A stretch of 64,000 bases of DNA, taken from positions 310,001-374,000 of the forward strand of contig NZ_CANLBS010000007.1 of assembly GCF_947488945.1 (NCBI RefSeq), read 5' to 3'. The translations under genes and the position numbers were made by a program. The notes beneath the pieces are model-generated. The model did no database searches. It was not told the DNA's origin and was given only the letters and a program-made list of their open reading frames with translations. Source of the stretch: an uncultured Streptomyces sp. (GTDB lineage: Bacteria; Actinomycetota; Actinomycetes; Streptomycetales; Streptomycetaceae). Shown piece by piece: positions 50,291 to 58,920 of the stretch. Each line of letters opens with the position of its first letter. Position 1 is the stretch's first letter.

Positions 50291-50982
50291 ACCGTGCTCC
50301 CCTCGACGAGCTGCTTGGCGGGGAGGAGGCTCAGCAGTTCCCTGGGGGACGAGGCCGTCTCGGGGTCGGGAGCCGTCGGCTGCCCGTAGCCCCATCCAGC
50401 GTGTACATAGGGGACGCCGGCGCGTGCGGCCGACTCCTGGTCGACCGCCATGTCACCCACGTAGACGGCGGAGGCAGGGTCGACTCCCAGGTCGACCAGC
50501 GCCAGGAGGAGCGGGTCCGGGGCCGGCTTCGTCCGGCCCGCTCCGGCGGGCGTGCGGACGGTCGCGAAGGGACACCCGAGGCGCGCGAGGAGCGGGGCCG
50601 CCCGATCGACGTGCTTGGACGTCACGACGCCCAGCCGCCAGTCGGCGGCCACGAAGGCGTGGAGCGTCTCGTCGATTCCGGCGAACTCCTCCGCGAGGTG
50701 CGCGGTGGCCACGGACTCCGCCTCGTACGTCCGGCGGACCGCCTCGGCATCGGTCACACCCAGCCGCTGCATGATGTCGCCGAACTCCCTGCCCAGGTGG
50801 CGCTCGTAGTCACGGAAGGGGAGCGCGACGCCATGGATCTCCTGGACTCTCTGCCACGCCTTCCGCATCACCGGACGCGTGTCGAGCAGGACCCCGTCGA
50901 GGTCGAGGAGAAGAGCGCGCGAGCTCTCGTTCGGCGCGGCCGGAGCCGGTGGCGATTCGTGAGCGGGAATGGTCATGATCAT
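50287..50982 (-). CDS. HAD-family phosphatase (Gph-like)
   Basis: 231 aa. D-L-D-G-V-L-L-D-T (about 27-35) supplies the nucleophilic Asp; V-V-T-S-K, K-P-A-P-D-P and Y-V-G-D-M-A-V-D complete the HAD motifs. Dephosphorylates a sugar or nucleotide intermediate. First gene of the biosynthetic operon; the promoter should lie in 50983-51060. Confidence 0.88.
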   Translation of the reverse strand: MIMTIPAHESPPAPAAPNESSRALLLDLDGVLLDTRPVMRKAWQRVQEIHGVALPFRDYERHLGREFGDIMQRLGVTDAEAVRRTYEAESVATAHLAEEFAGIDETLHAFVAADWRLGVVTSKHVDRAAPLLARLGCPFATVRTPAGAGRTKPAPDPLLLALVDLGVDPASAVYVGDMAVDQESAARAGVPYVHAGWGYGQPTAPDPETASSPRELLSLLPAKQLVEGSTV

Positions 50983-51060
50983 CCTTTCGTTAGGGGTCGT
51001 CGCGCCTCAGAGGGCCGAGGCCGGTTCGAGTTCCAACTCGGGGTACTGGGCCGGGGCCAG

Positions 51061-51315
51061 TCAGGCCGCGTCCGGCGGCCCGTCAGCCGAAGGCGAGACC
51101 GATCTGTTCGGCGCGGCCGGCAGGCGCGAGAGCCGGTGAAAGCGCGAGAGGTTGAAGCCACGCCCCTGAACCTCACCGGCGGGCACGGCGAAGAGGTCGA
51201 TGCCCTCTTCGCTGGGTGCCGACGGGGCGGCCTCCCTGATGGCGAGGAGCGCTTCGCCCTGCTCGCGGTGCGGCAGGAGGCGCGGTGCACGATCGATGTG
51301 TCCCTCGAAAGTCAT
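51061..51315 (-). CDS. Small hypothetical protein
   Basis: 84 aa; acidic centre (E-E-G-I-D-L-F-A-V-P-A-G-E) and basic C-terminus. GAGGG lies 7-11 nt before the ATG, and it starts 13 nt after a tiny membrane peptide gene. No family recognised; modest support. Confidence 0.42.
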   Translation of the reverse strand: MTFEGHIDRAPRLLPHREQGEALLAIREAAPSAPSEEGIDLFAVPAGEVQGRGFNLSRFHRLSRLPAAPNRSVSPSADGPPDAA

Positions 51316-51328
51316 GGTCAGCCCTCGG

Positions 51329-51427
51329 TCAGGTGTATTTGAAGGTGAAGGCGAGCACGACGCTGACGGTGGCGATCAGGGCGATCTGGGCGCTGATCTG
51401 CCGCCAGCCCCAGCCCTTCCTGTCCAT
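51329..51427 (-). CDS. Tiny single-helix membrane peptide
   Basis: 32 aa: charged start (D-R-K-G-W-G-W-R-Q) then one hydrophobic helix (I-A-L-I-A-T-V-S-V-V-L-A-F) and a basic end. Shape is typical of a real small membrane protein rather than a shadow in 70 % G+C DNA. Lies between the 202-aa gene and the 84-aa gene on the same strand. Confidence 0.45.
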   Translation of the reverse strand: MDRKGWGWRQISAQIALIATVSVVLAFTFKYT

Positions 51428-51445
51428 CCAGCGCAGTGGACGCCT

Positions 51446-52054
51446 TCAAGTCGGCGCGACGGGCTCCTCGGAGATCACGAGGTGGAGAAACGCCCGGCAG
51501 TACTCGCCCAGGTGTTTGATCACGGCGTGGTACTCGTCGTCATCGGAGCTGATGTTGTGCCGGTCGAGGACGAGCACGCCGTCGGCCAAGCCCGCTCGGA
51601 GCTGCCGCTCGGCTTCCCGCCAACCAGGTCGATCCCAAGGCGGCGTGTAGACGCCCTGGCTCGCGCTGGATGCCGGGAAGTACGTCGTGGTCACCGGGAC
51701 CGCCACATCGTGGAGCCGGGCGGCGATCGCGTAACCGAGCTGGTCGGCCTCAGCCTGCAGCGTCCCCCAGTCCTCGTCAGGTCGGGCCCTCGGACTCGGT
51801 ACCAAGCTGTACGCCAGCACGCGGAGCGGCTGATCGTCCTGTGTGTCAACGACCTGTCGGTAGAAGTGCTGTCGGATGCCTCGGAGTTGGCTAGCTCGGG
51901 ACTGGCGCTTCACCCGGGGAGAGGTGCGGGGCCCTCTCGGGTGGTCATTGCCAGCAGTCGACGACCCACCGTCCGTGTGCTTCCCACGCCCCCGGTCGAG
52001 GGCAACGAGGCTCAACACGTCGGGTCCGCGCTTGACCGCGTCGTGCGGCGGCAT
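51446..52054 (-). CDS. Hypothetical protein with resolvase-like fold
   Basis: Up to 202 aa. The C-terminal 130 residues read like a diverged resolvase/recombinase-type alpha/beta domain: R-V-L-A-Y-S-L-V-P, E-A-D-Q-L-G-Y-A-I, L-A-D-G-V-L-V-L-D-R-H-N. The usual catalytic Ser after strand 1 is not clear, so it may be inactive. ATG 52054 overlaps the upstream gene by 43 nt; a later GTG (52018) would reduce this. Common next to RsbW-like genes in Streptomyces. Confidence 0.6.
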   Translation of the reverse strand: MPPHDAVKRGPDVLSLVALDRGRGKHTDGGSSTAGNDHPRGPRTSPRVKRQSRASQLRGIRQHFYRQVVDTQDDQPLRVLAYSLVPSPRARPDEDWGTLQAEADQLGYAIAARLHDVAVPVTTTYFPASSASQGVYTPPWDRPGWREAERQLRAGLADGVLVLDRHNISSDDDEYHAVIKHLGEYCRAFLHLVISEEPVAPT

Positions 52055-52530
52055 GGGGGTGCCTCCGTGAGTGTGGGGATGACCGCGTACGTAGTTCGGC
52101 CGCCGTCCGCGACGCCCCACCGAAGCGACAGGCAGGCGACGAGGTGCAGCCCTCGGCCACCAAGGCCGGCGGCACTTGCACGTCGTCGCCTCGCCGGTGC
52201 GGTGCTGTCGTCGGTGACCCGGATTCGAAGCTCGTGGTCGTCGCGTCGCAGTCGCAGTCGGACATCCCCGGAACCGTGGATGATCGCGTTGGATACCAAC
52301 TCCGAGACGACGAGCCGGGCGTCCTCTGCCGGCGTCTCCGGCAACGACCACTGCTTCAGGACGATGGCCGTGGTTCGTCGTGCTTGAGCGACGTGCGCAT
52401 CCATCGGCTCCATGGCCATCTCGAAGACGTGAGAGGCCAGCGGACACCGAGCGGTCGCGGCGCCGACGACGTGGGCGCCACCGTCGTCGCCCCGAGGCCG
52501 GGGCGGCGTTGCTGTCCGGTGCGTGGTCAT
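52012..52530 (-). CDS. RsbW-like ATP-binding (HATPase_c) protein
   Basis: 172 aa. N-box E-L-V-S-N-A-I-I-H-G, G1 box R-V-T-D-D-S and G-L-G-G-R-G-L-H-L-V, then a final W-G-V strand. GHKL fold of anti-sigma-factor kinases, abundant in Streptomyces. Divergent from the XRE-TPR gene at 52662, a classic pairing. ATG 52530. Confidence 0.85.
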   Translation of the reverse strand: MTTHRTATPPRPRGDDGGAHVVGAATARCPLASHVFEMAMEPMDAHVAQARRTTAIVLKQWSLPETPAEDARLVVSELVSNAIIHGSGDVRLRLRRDDHELRIRVTDDSTAPARRRRASAAGLGGRGLHLVACLSLRWGVADGGRTTYAVIPTLTEAPPCRRTTRSSADPTC

Positions 52531-52577
52531 GAGCACATCGCACCGTGGCTGCGCGATCCGGGACAGGGGAAACCGGA

Positions 52578-52625
52578 GGGGGGAAATCTTTGTCAAGGGG
52601 GGAAAATCAGGGGGGAGTTGAGGGG
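52578..52625 (+). promoter_or_regulatory. G-run promoter region with quadruplex potential
   Basis: In the divergent gap 52531-52661 three G6 runs (52578-52583, 52597-52602, 52610-52615) and a G4 run (52622-52625) are spaced by 13, 7 and 6 nt on the plus strand, each followed by A-rich stretches (GGGGGGAAA type direct repeats). May form a G-quadruplex or be repeated operator sites for the XRE-TPR regulator. Confidence 0.5.
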
Positions 52626-52661
52626 AGTATTGGCTTTCTCCCACGGATAGGAGTCAGACTC

Positions 52662-53909
52662 ATGGCAGTGGATCCGTTTGCCGAGCTACTCCGTCACCTG
52701 CGGCGTAACGCGAATCGGACGCAGGACGAGCAGGCTGGTGCGATCAACGCCGCTTCCGGCCGGGCAACGGTGACCCGCCGAGAGGTGAACCGGTACGAGA
52801 ACGGTGCGAACGTTCCGACGGACCACACCCTGGGGAACATCGCTTTGGCCTGTGGCGTCCCGCTGGAGCCGCTGCTGCGCGAAGCGAAAGCCGCCCGCGC
52901 CAGGCGGCGAGAGAAGAACAAGGCCGAGGCGGAGGACCTGGACGACATGAAACGCCGAACGCTGCTGGGAGGCGCAGTCGTCGGTGCGGCTGCGGCTGCC
53001 GAGCCGTGGGGCCGGCTGGCCTACGCACTCAGCAAGGGTTCCAAGATCGACCCTGAGTCCGCGGGGGTGCTTATTGATCATGCGGCCCGGTTGCACGTGG
53101 ACGAGCTGAACGAGAGCGCGCTCAGCCTGCAGTCCCGTGTCGAGGCGCACTTGGACGCGATCACCGCAGCCCTTCCCCGCGCCGGAGCCCACGAGCGAGC
53201 CCTGACCATCGCGGCCGGGGAGACTGCCGCTCTTGCTGGGTGGGTCGCCTGGGACCTCGGCGAGCACGACAAGGCCACTTCCTATTACGGGGTGACCTCG
53301 GAGTGCGCGAAGAAGGCTGGACACCCCCCGCTGCGCGCTCTCGCTCTGGGCTACGCGAGCTACGGTGCCCCCAGCCCCGCGAAGGCCCTGGAGATGCTTT
53401 CGCAGGCAGCTCAAGACGTACGCGGACGTGGCAATGCAACCGCCGCAGCGTGGGCCCTGGGCCGGTACGCGGAGGAGGCCGCTCAGTCAGGCGATGACGC
53501 TGGCGCCCTTCGTGCCCTCGACCAGGCCAAGTTCGCCTATGACTTCGCCGACCATACGAGCGAGCAGGCGTGGGTCCGCTTCGTGACGCCTTACCGGATT
53601 GACTCCTTGACCCTCTCGGTTTACGGCGAACTCAAGCGTCAGGAGCTGTCGGCCACCGCCGACTCCGCAGTCGAGCGCCTTGGCGGTGAACTACCCGAGT
53701 CCGGAGTGGTCGTCCTGGGTGACCTGGCGTCGGCACTTCTGCGCGGCGGCGACGTAGACCGCGGGGCCTACGTCGCGCACCAGTTCGCAGCAGCGGCGGA
53801 GTCAAAGCCCAACACCATGGGCCGTCAGCGGGCGCAGGCCATCGCTGCCGGCCTCCCCGACACCGAGCATGATCTGGCCAGCCACCTGCTGACGTTAGCG
53901 ACGCTATGA
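52662..53909 (+). CDS. XRE regulator with TPR-like C-terminal domain
   Basis: 415 aa. N-terminal helix-turn-helix (about 8-75; R-R-E-V-N-R-Y-E-N-G recognition helix), a K-R-R-T-L-L-G-G segment with a short hydrophobic stretch (100-118) and a long helical repeat domain (about 130-410), typical of streptomycete XRE-TPR regulators paired with RsbW-like genes. GGAG lies upstream of ATG 52662. Confidence 0.84.
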   Translation: MAVDPFAELLRHLRRNANRTQDEQAGAINAASGRATVTRREVNRYENGANVPTDHTLGNIALACGVPLEPLLREAKAARARRREKNKAEAEDLDDMKRRTLLGGAVVGAAAAAEPWGRLAYALSKGSKIDPESAGVLIDHAARLHVDELNESALSLQSRVEAHLDAITAALPRAGAHERALTIAAGETAALAGWVAWDLGEHDKATSYYGVTSECAKKAGHPPLRALALGYASYGAPSPAKALEMLSQAAQDVRGRGNATAAAWALGRYAEEAAQSGDDAGALRALDQAKFAYDFADHTSEQAWVRFVTPYRIDSLTLSVYGELKRQELSATADSAVERLGGELPESGVVVLGDLASALLRGGDVDRGAYVAHQFAAAAESKPNTMGRQRAQAIAAGLPDTEHDLASHLLTLATL

Positions 53910-53960
53910 AGCGTCCAAACGCACAGGCTCGGTGAGAGCGAGGCGCCGCAGTGGTGACCT

Positions 53961-54287
53961 CTACTGCGGGCGCGTCTCGTCGACGACCCAGGACAAGTAC
54001 GCCTCCGACCCTCCAGTCACGGGCAGCGTGACCCACTGGGGGACGTCGTACGGGTGCTTCTCGTGCAGCCATGCCTCCAGCGCGGGGAGGCGATCCGACG
54101 ACGTCATGTAGGAGATCCGCCACTCCTGAGCCGTTTCGACCTTCCCCTGCCACCAGTAGAAGGCGGTGATGGGCGCATCGATGTGAACGCCCGCCGCCAG
54201 CTTGCTCTCAACAGCGCCTCTGGCGAGGGTCTTCGCCTGCTCCTCGTCGTCACTGGTCGTCTGCGCGATCACGATCTCGTGGTCCAT
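53961..54287 (-). CDS. cutA: CutA1-like divalent-cation tolerance protein
   Basis: 108 aa. V-I-A-Q-T-T-S start, A-A-G-V-H-I-D-A-P-I-T-A-F-Y-W-W-Q-G-K-V, E-W-R-I-S-Y-M-T and H-P-Y-D-V-P-Q-W define the trimeric CutA family. One strand of the canonical C/N-V motif is altered (G-V-H in place of C-V-N). Role is unclear in bacteria. ATG 54287. The 54288-54550 gap upstream holds no gene that I can support. Confidence 0.9.
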   Translation of the reverse strand: MDHEIVIAQTTSDDEEQAKTLARGAVESKLAAGVHIDAPITAFYWWQGKVETAQEWRISYMTSSDRLPALEAWLHEKHPYDVPQWVTLPVTGGSEAYLSWVVDETRPQ

Positions 54288-54550
54288 GCGGCTACCTCTC
54301 CAGCTCGGGTACCGCGACCCTATCCATGTGTTCGACGTAGGCCAGCGAGTGCTAGCCGGCGGGAGACCGCGCAAACGCACTGATTGCTTCTGAAGCACCT
54401 GTGATCCCGCGAAAGGAGCGCTTCTTCGACGTCACTGTGAAGGCGCAGCTGGTCGACAGCGACCCAGGTGATGCGTTGCCGGGGCGCAGCCTCCGAGACC
54501 GGTCTGGACATCAGAACCGCCTGACCGGCCACGATCCCACGAGCTCAGCC

Positions 54551-55273
54551 TCAATAGGTGGCGTCGTACTGCTGAAGGAAGGTCTGCGCCGCCTTGTTGA
54601 TGGCCTTCACTGGGTCTGCGGTGCGCTGGAAGTTGAACCACTCCCCTACGATCCGCAGCCGGGTGAACTTCTCGTGGAGGTGGCTCTCCAACGAAAATCC
54701 GCCCGGCGACTGCCAGCGCAGCACTATGGGAGACGCCGACCCAATCTAAAGCTGCTTAAGGCGCTTCTGGATGTTCCCGGCAACACCGATCTTTATGGAC
54801 TTCGGGTCGGCTTCGGTGGACACGGCATAGACCCACCGGGAGTCCATCTCATTGGCGCTCTCCGCCTCGGGGACACGTGATGCCCGGACCTCTGAGCAGG
54901 GCTGGCAAACCCCTCTCAGGCCACCGCACGAGCACTGGCCGCAGTCGTCGCAGGGCACGCACGGTTGCTGGTCGGCTGGAGGTATCGCCTCGAGGTTCAC
55001 GGAGAGGACAAGACCCAGGCCGTGGTGCTCACGCTTGTCGACTACACCGACCGCGGTGAGTTCAGCAAGGACTGGTAGCAGCGCGTCCGAGTCGGCTAGG
55101 CCCACAACGCGGGCAATGTGGTCCAGGTCGAAGGTGTCGCTGCCCTCGTCGACCTGTTGGTCTGCGGTGAGGACGGCATATGTAAGGCGGGCGGTGGGGC
55201 TCAGGTCCTGGTTGAGAAGGGTGACGGCGTCGACCAAGACGGCGTAGGGATGTCGGCGGTAGACGCGGATGAT
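54551..55273 (-). pseudogene. T5orf172-domain protein interrupted by an amber codon
   Basis: Reading through one TAG (54746-54748, a CAG-to-TAG change would explain it) gives about 240 aa. N-terminal winged-helix-like part (L-S-P-T-A-R-L-T-Y-A-V-L), a Cys cluster (C-V-P-C-D-D-C-G-Q-C-S-C), then the T5orf172 domain W-V-Y-A-V, I-K-I-G-V-A-G-N-I-Q-K-R-L, and after the stop S-L-E-S-H-L-H-E-K-F and G-E-W-F-N-F. The domain is cut in its middle. AAGGAGG (55277-55283) is followed by ATC-ATC rather than a standard start; TTG 55237 is the alternative. Relative of the intact gene at 24566. Confidence 0.65.
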
Positions 55274-55500
55274 AAGCCTCCTTCGGCGGAGGCGGCCCGC
55301 AGTGTTCGGGCCGCCATGTTGTGAAAACGCCGGGCGCGCGGATCTGTTCCCAGACCTGTGGGGTTCAGCGCCCTCGGCCGACCGCCCCTGGAGAGCCGTC
55401 GAAGTACCGCCGCCTTGTGGCGACCGCACGGCGCCCATTCGGTGCCCGGCCGAGGGTGGACCTTCACTCGCGAGTGGGCGAGCATTACGCGCCCGCGCCC

Positions 55501-56181
55501 TCACTCTTCGTACGGGGCCTCCGAGCGAGAGTCCTCCAAGTCGGCGGCCTCTGCCTCGGCTATCTGTGCGGCGATCTCCCTGCGGATGGCCGCCGTGTCC
55601 GCAGGCGACCACACCGAGCCGCTCCCGAAGGGCAGCACACGGTCGTGGGGCTGGTAGAGCTCCTCGCTTTCCAGACTGCGGCAACAGGCACGACACTTCC
55701 ACGGACGGCGCAGAGTGATCCACTGTCTGAGCCCGCACCAGGGGCACAACACGAAGTACGCGCTGGGCCCGTAAGCGGCGGCCCAACTGGCATAGCCCGA
55801 ACGGCTGCGAGCCACGTTGATGTCGCCATGGGTGCGTTCCGCGACCCAGCCAAGAAGAACCATCTCGCCACCGGGCCACGCACAGGCGCAGGGGCCGTCG
55901 CAGTGGCAGGCGCGCGCCTTGCCCAGCTCGACGGCCTTTTCCTTACGGGGCGTGGATGGTCCCTTGACCTCAAGCCATGTCCCGATCTCGGGCAGCCAGA
56001 AGTCCGGCAGGTAATGCGCCCCTGACGGCAGGGTGATTCGCTCAGGCTCGTACTGCCAGAGGATGCTGTGGGTGTCGAGGGTGCAGGCCCAGTCGGCTTC
56101 GAGCCGAGAACGGAAAGTGGTGCCGCTGTACTCCGTCGGTACGGCTTCGATGGGCTGGCCGTCTGTGGGGAGGTCCGTCAC
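55501..56181 (-). CDS. PD-(D/E)XK nuclease-like protein with zinc motifs
   Basis: 226 aa. S-R-L-E-A-D-W (Glu of motif I), E-P-E-R-I, Y-L-P-D-F-W-L and W-L-E-V-K-G fit the E...PD...E-x-K nuclease core (about 24-74), as in TnsA/VRR-type phage enzymes. Then C-H-C-D-G-P-C-A-C and C-P-W-C...C-R-A-C-C clusters suggest zinc binding. Could cleave or process DNA during mobile-element competition. ATG 56181. The 55274-55500 interval shows no supported gene. Confidence 0.7.
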   Translation of the reverse strand: MTDLPTDGQPIEAVPTEYSGTTFRSRLEADWACTLDTHSILWQYEPERITLPSGAHYLPDFWLPEIGTWLEVKGPSTPRKEKAVELGKARACHCDGPCACAWPGGEMVLLGWVAERTHGDINVARSRSGYASWAAAYGPSAYFVLCPWCGLRQWITLRRPWKCRACCRSLESEELYQPHDRVLPFGSGSVWSPADTAAIRREIAAQIAEAEAADLEDSRSEAPYEE

Positions 56182-56454
56182 GGCGTCTCCGTTCCAGGTC
56201 AGTTATGCGCCAACCCACAGTTTGACCGCTAACCTCGCGCTTCATGAACCGGGCTGCCCGACGGGTGGCCAGTCCCGCTCTCGTTTGCAGACCCATGCCT
56301 CGGCCTTAGCGCAGCGGACAACCACCGTTAGCTGCTTCGGCATCACAAGATCCATTTCAGCAACGCCCTCTTTATCGCAAGAACCCGGTTCGTCCAACTC
56401 GGCCTTTCCCTGGAATCTCGTCCTGTCATCGCCCCACACGACAGGAGTCGACCC

Positions 56455-56721
56455 ATGCCGGAACCGCGCGGAGCATCCCAGACCGCTTTCTTGACCCTCC
56501 CCAGTGCTGCCGAGTACCTCGGTATCTCACCCAACACGTTGTACGTCTGGCGACACCGCCGACAGGGGCCTCCCAGCTTCCGCATGGGACGGCGCGTGAT
56601 GTACCGGATCACGGCGCTCGACGAGTGGGTCCGCGATCAGGAGCGAGCGGACTCCCGCTCCAACCGCGCCCTCGACCCGCTGAGCCGGAAGCCGCAACGG
56701 CGCTCGCAGGCCATGCAGTAG
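56455..56721 (+). CDS. Excisionase-like helix-turn-helix protein (AlpA/Xis type)
   Basis: 88 aa. L-T-L-P-S-A-A-E-Y-L-G-I-S-P-N-T-L-Y-V-W-R, the MerR-like winged helix of excisionases, and R-M-G-R-R-V-M-Y-R wing. Located directly upstream of the integrase, the standard Xis position; AGGAG is 8 nt before the ATG. The 273-bp gap before it should hold the promoter. Confidence 0.84.
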   Translation: MPEPRGASQTAFLTLPSAAEYLGISPNTLYVWRHRRQGPPSFRMGRRVMYRITALDEWVRDQERADSRSNRALDPLSRKPQRRSQAMQ

Positions 56722-56841
56722 CGCGGTGGCTTACGTGTCCGGCCTCCCCGAGAAGAAGTTCTCCGCACGGGGATTGGATCGTGCCGCAGATCGCGTTAAC
56801 ACCGACCAGCTCATGATCACGCACCACTGGAGGGCCCCGTC

Positions 56842-58278
56842 ATGGCGGGTTACATAGAAGACCGATGGCTGAAGAAGCGCCCCGACAAGCTGACCGGGAA
56901 GCGGGAGCGGACCGCGATCTACGGCACCGGGAAGCGCTACCGAGTGAAGGGGATTCCCGGCATCCAGGACCGGTCGTTCCACACCAGCGAGGACGCGAAG
57001 CAGTGGCTCGCCAGCGCCAAGACGGACTCCAGCCGTGGTGAGTTCGTCGATCCCCGCAAGGGCGAGATACTTGTCGCCGACTACATCGCCGAGTACTGGT
57101 GGGCGGGCCGCTCCGACGAACCCTCGACGGCGGACCCGATGCGCAGCCGCATCTGGAACCACATCATCCCGTTGGTGGGCGACTACGCCCTGCGTGAGAT
57201 CGACGCGTCCGCTCTACGGACCTTCAAGGCAGCACTGCTCACGAGGGTCGAAGAGTCGACGGCAGAGGTGATCTGGGGACACCTGTCCTCGATCCTCGGC
57301 AGCGCCGTCGACGACCAGCGTCTGCTGCGCAACCCGATGAAGGCGAAGAACAGCGTCAAGCCCCCACGAGCAATCGACAGCAAGGCCAAGGCGTGGTCAC
57401 GTGAGGTCGTCGACGCCGTCCGCGCGGAGTTGCAGGACCGCTACCAGATCGCGGTCGATCTCGGCATCGGCCTCGGGCTGCGCCAAGGCGAAGCGTTCGG
57501 TCTCGCCGAAGAGGACTTCGACTTCGCGGCTGGAGTCGTCCACATCCGCCGCCAGCTCAGGTGGGACATCAAAGGCCGCCCCTACTTCTCGCTCCCCAAG
57601 GGGCGCAAGACCCGCGAGGTCCCCCTGCCGGCCAACCTCGCCCTCCGGGCCCGAGCTCACTTCCGCCGGTTCCCGTCGACTTCCTGCACGTTGCCCTGGC
57701 GGAACCCGGAGGCCCCGACCACCGCGCTCGAGGAGCGCCAGCGGAAGCCGATCACGGTCGAACTGATCCTCACCTCGTCGCACGGCAATCGCATCTACTA
57801 CCGCACCTGGAACGACCGCAGCTGGAAGCGTGCGCTCGCCGCCGCCGGGCTGATCAAGCCCGTGGGCGAGAAGGTACGGCACGACGGCAACCGGGTTCGC
57901 CGGGTCCTGCTCTACGCCGCCCCACGCGAGGACATGTTCCACGTCCTCCGCCACACCTACGCGAGCGTGCAGCTGGAGGCCGGCGAGTCGGTCGTCAGCC
58001 TGTCCAAGTGGCTCGGGCACTCGACACCGAAGGTCACCCTCGACCACTACGCTCACTTCATGCCCGGTGCGGGGCAGCGAGGGATCGCCGCGATGGACGC
58101 CTGGCTGCGGGACCCCTCCCGGCCGAAAGTCCCTGAGAAGTCCCTGCTGGCATGCAGGGCAGCTCATCTACCCCCGAACATGCAGGTCAAAGGCATAGTA
58201 CGACAGGGCGCCGACATGTCCGTCAAGTACAAGGAGACCGCCCGGGGCGGGCTCGCGGTGAACATCATCGAGTGCTGA
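56842..58278 (+). CDS. Tyrosine-recombinase integrase
   Basis: 478 aa. Arm/core-binding N-terminus (1-175) and catalytic domain with R214 (G-L-R-Q-G-E-A), Lys about 253-256, H367-V-L-R370, H393 (L-G-H-S-T) and nucleophile Y403 (L-D-H-Y-A-H-F). All residues present, so active. Integrates and, with Xis, excises the element. The last 20 codons read M-S-V-K-Y-K-E-T-A-R-G-G-L-A-V-N-I-I-E-C, which looks unlike an integrase tail and may be the captured 3' end of a target gene, so the attachment core is likely here. Confidence 0.95.
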   Translation: MAGYIEDRWLKKRPDKLTGKRERTAIYGTGKRYRVKGIPGIQDRSFHTSEDAKQWLASAKTDSSRGEFVDPRKGEILVADYIAEYWWAGRSDEPSTADPMRSRIWNHIIPLVGDYALREIDASALRTFKAALLTRVEESTAEVIWGHLSSILGSAVDDQRLLRNPMKAKNSVKPPRAIDSKAKAWSREVVDAVRAELQDRYQIAVDLGIGLGLRQGEAFGLAEEDFDFAAGVVHIRRQLRWDIKGRPYFSLPKGRKTREVPLPANLALRARAHFRRFPSTSCTLPWRNPEAPTTALEERQRKPITVELILTSSHGNRIYYRTWNDRSWKRALAAAGLIKPVGEKVRHDGNRVRRVLLYAAPREDMFHVLRHTYASVQLEAGESVVSLSKWLGHSTPKVTLDHYAHFMPGAGQRGIAAMDAWLRDPSRPKVPEKSLLACRAAHLPPNMQVKGIVRQGADMSVKYKETARGGLAVNIIEC

Positions 58279-58296
58279 GGACAGCTCTCGGGGAGA

Positions 58297-58920
58297 CTAC
58301 TCCCGCACCGCGTGCCCCAGGGCTCGCAGAGCGAGGTCGCGGGCCGGGAGGTCGGGGAGGACGCCCGCGGCGGACTCCAGCAGCAGGGTGGCGACCGTCA
58401 GTTTCAGAAGGGGGAAGGGAAGCGGCACGACGTCTCTGGGGTCGGGTCGCGACAGGCCGGCCGCCGTGGCCGCGAGCATGCGGGCACGGCTCCAGGCGAG
58501 CAGAGCCGGGATCACGTGGTCCCCGTCCACGTGCCCGGCCGCGCGCATCGCGGTCGGCAGCGCTGCCGCCAGGCGGGTGAGGATCTCCTCGCGGTGGTCG
58601 CGCAGCAGCACGGCACTCGGGGCCTGGGGCAGCCCGCGGCGGAGCGTCCCGCCGGAGGAGGTGGTCGCCCACGGCGGTGACACGCGGCCGAGTCCTTCCT
58701 GGAGCGCCGCGGCGAAGGTGCGGCCCACGAGTTCCGCGGCACCCTCGAACGCCGTGGGAGGGGCGGTCTGGGGGGCGGCCCGCGGAGGGCGGTCCGCCGC
58801 CCGGTGCACGCCGGTCCCGGTCGGCTGCGACGCCGCGTTCCGTACCGGTTCCGGCGCGGGCTCACGGGACGTCCGCGGTGCCGTTGACCGTGTCGTCCTC
58901 GGTGCGGCGGTCCTCTTCAT
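58297..58920 (-). CDS. Hypothetical chromosomal protein next to the integrase
   Basis: 207 aa. Disordered Pro/Arg/Thr N-terminus (1-60), then helical part with R-E-E-I-L-T-R-L-A-A-A-L and a hydrophobic C-terminal helix pair (L-L-K-L-T-V-A-T-L-L-L). No family recognised. It is the first gene outside the element on this side and is divergent from the AfsR-like regulator. Confidence 0.6.
   Translation of the reverse strand: MKRTAAPRTTRSTAPRTSREPAPEPVRNAASQPTGTGVHRAADRPPRAAPQTAPPTAFEGAAELVGRTFAAALQEGLGRVSPPWATTSSGGTLRRGLPQAPSAVLLRDHREEILTRLAAALPTAMRAAGHVDGDHVIPALLAWSRARMLAATAAGLSRPDPRDVVPLPFPLLKLTVATLLLESAAGVLPDLPARDLALRALGHAVRE

Noticed and set aside
58279..58320. tRNA gene as integration target
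   Set aside because: No cloverleaf or T-loop consensus (GTTCGAAT-like) could be found near the integrase end.
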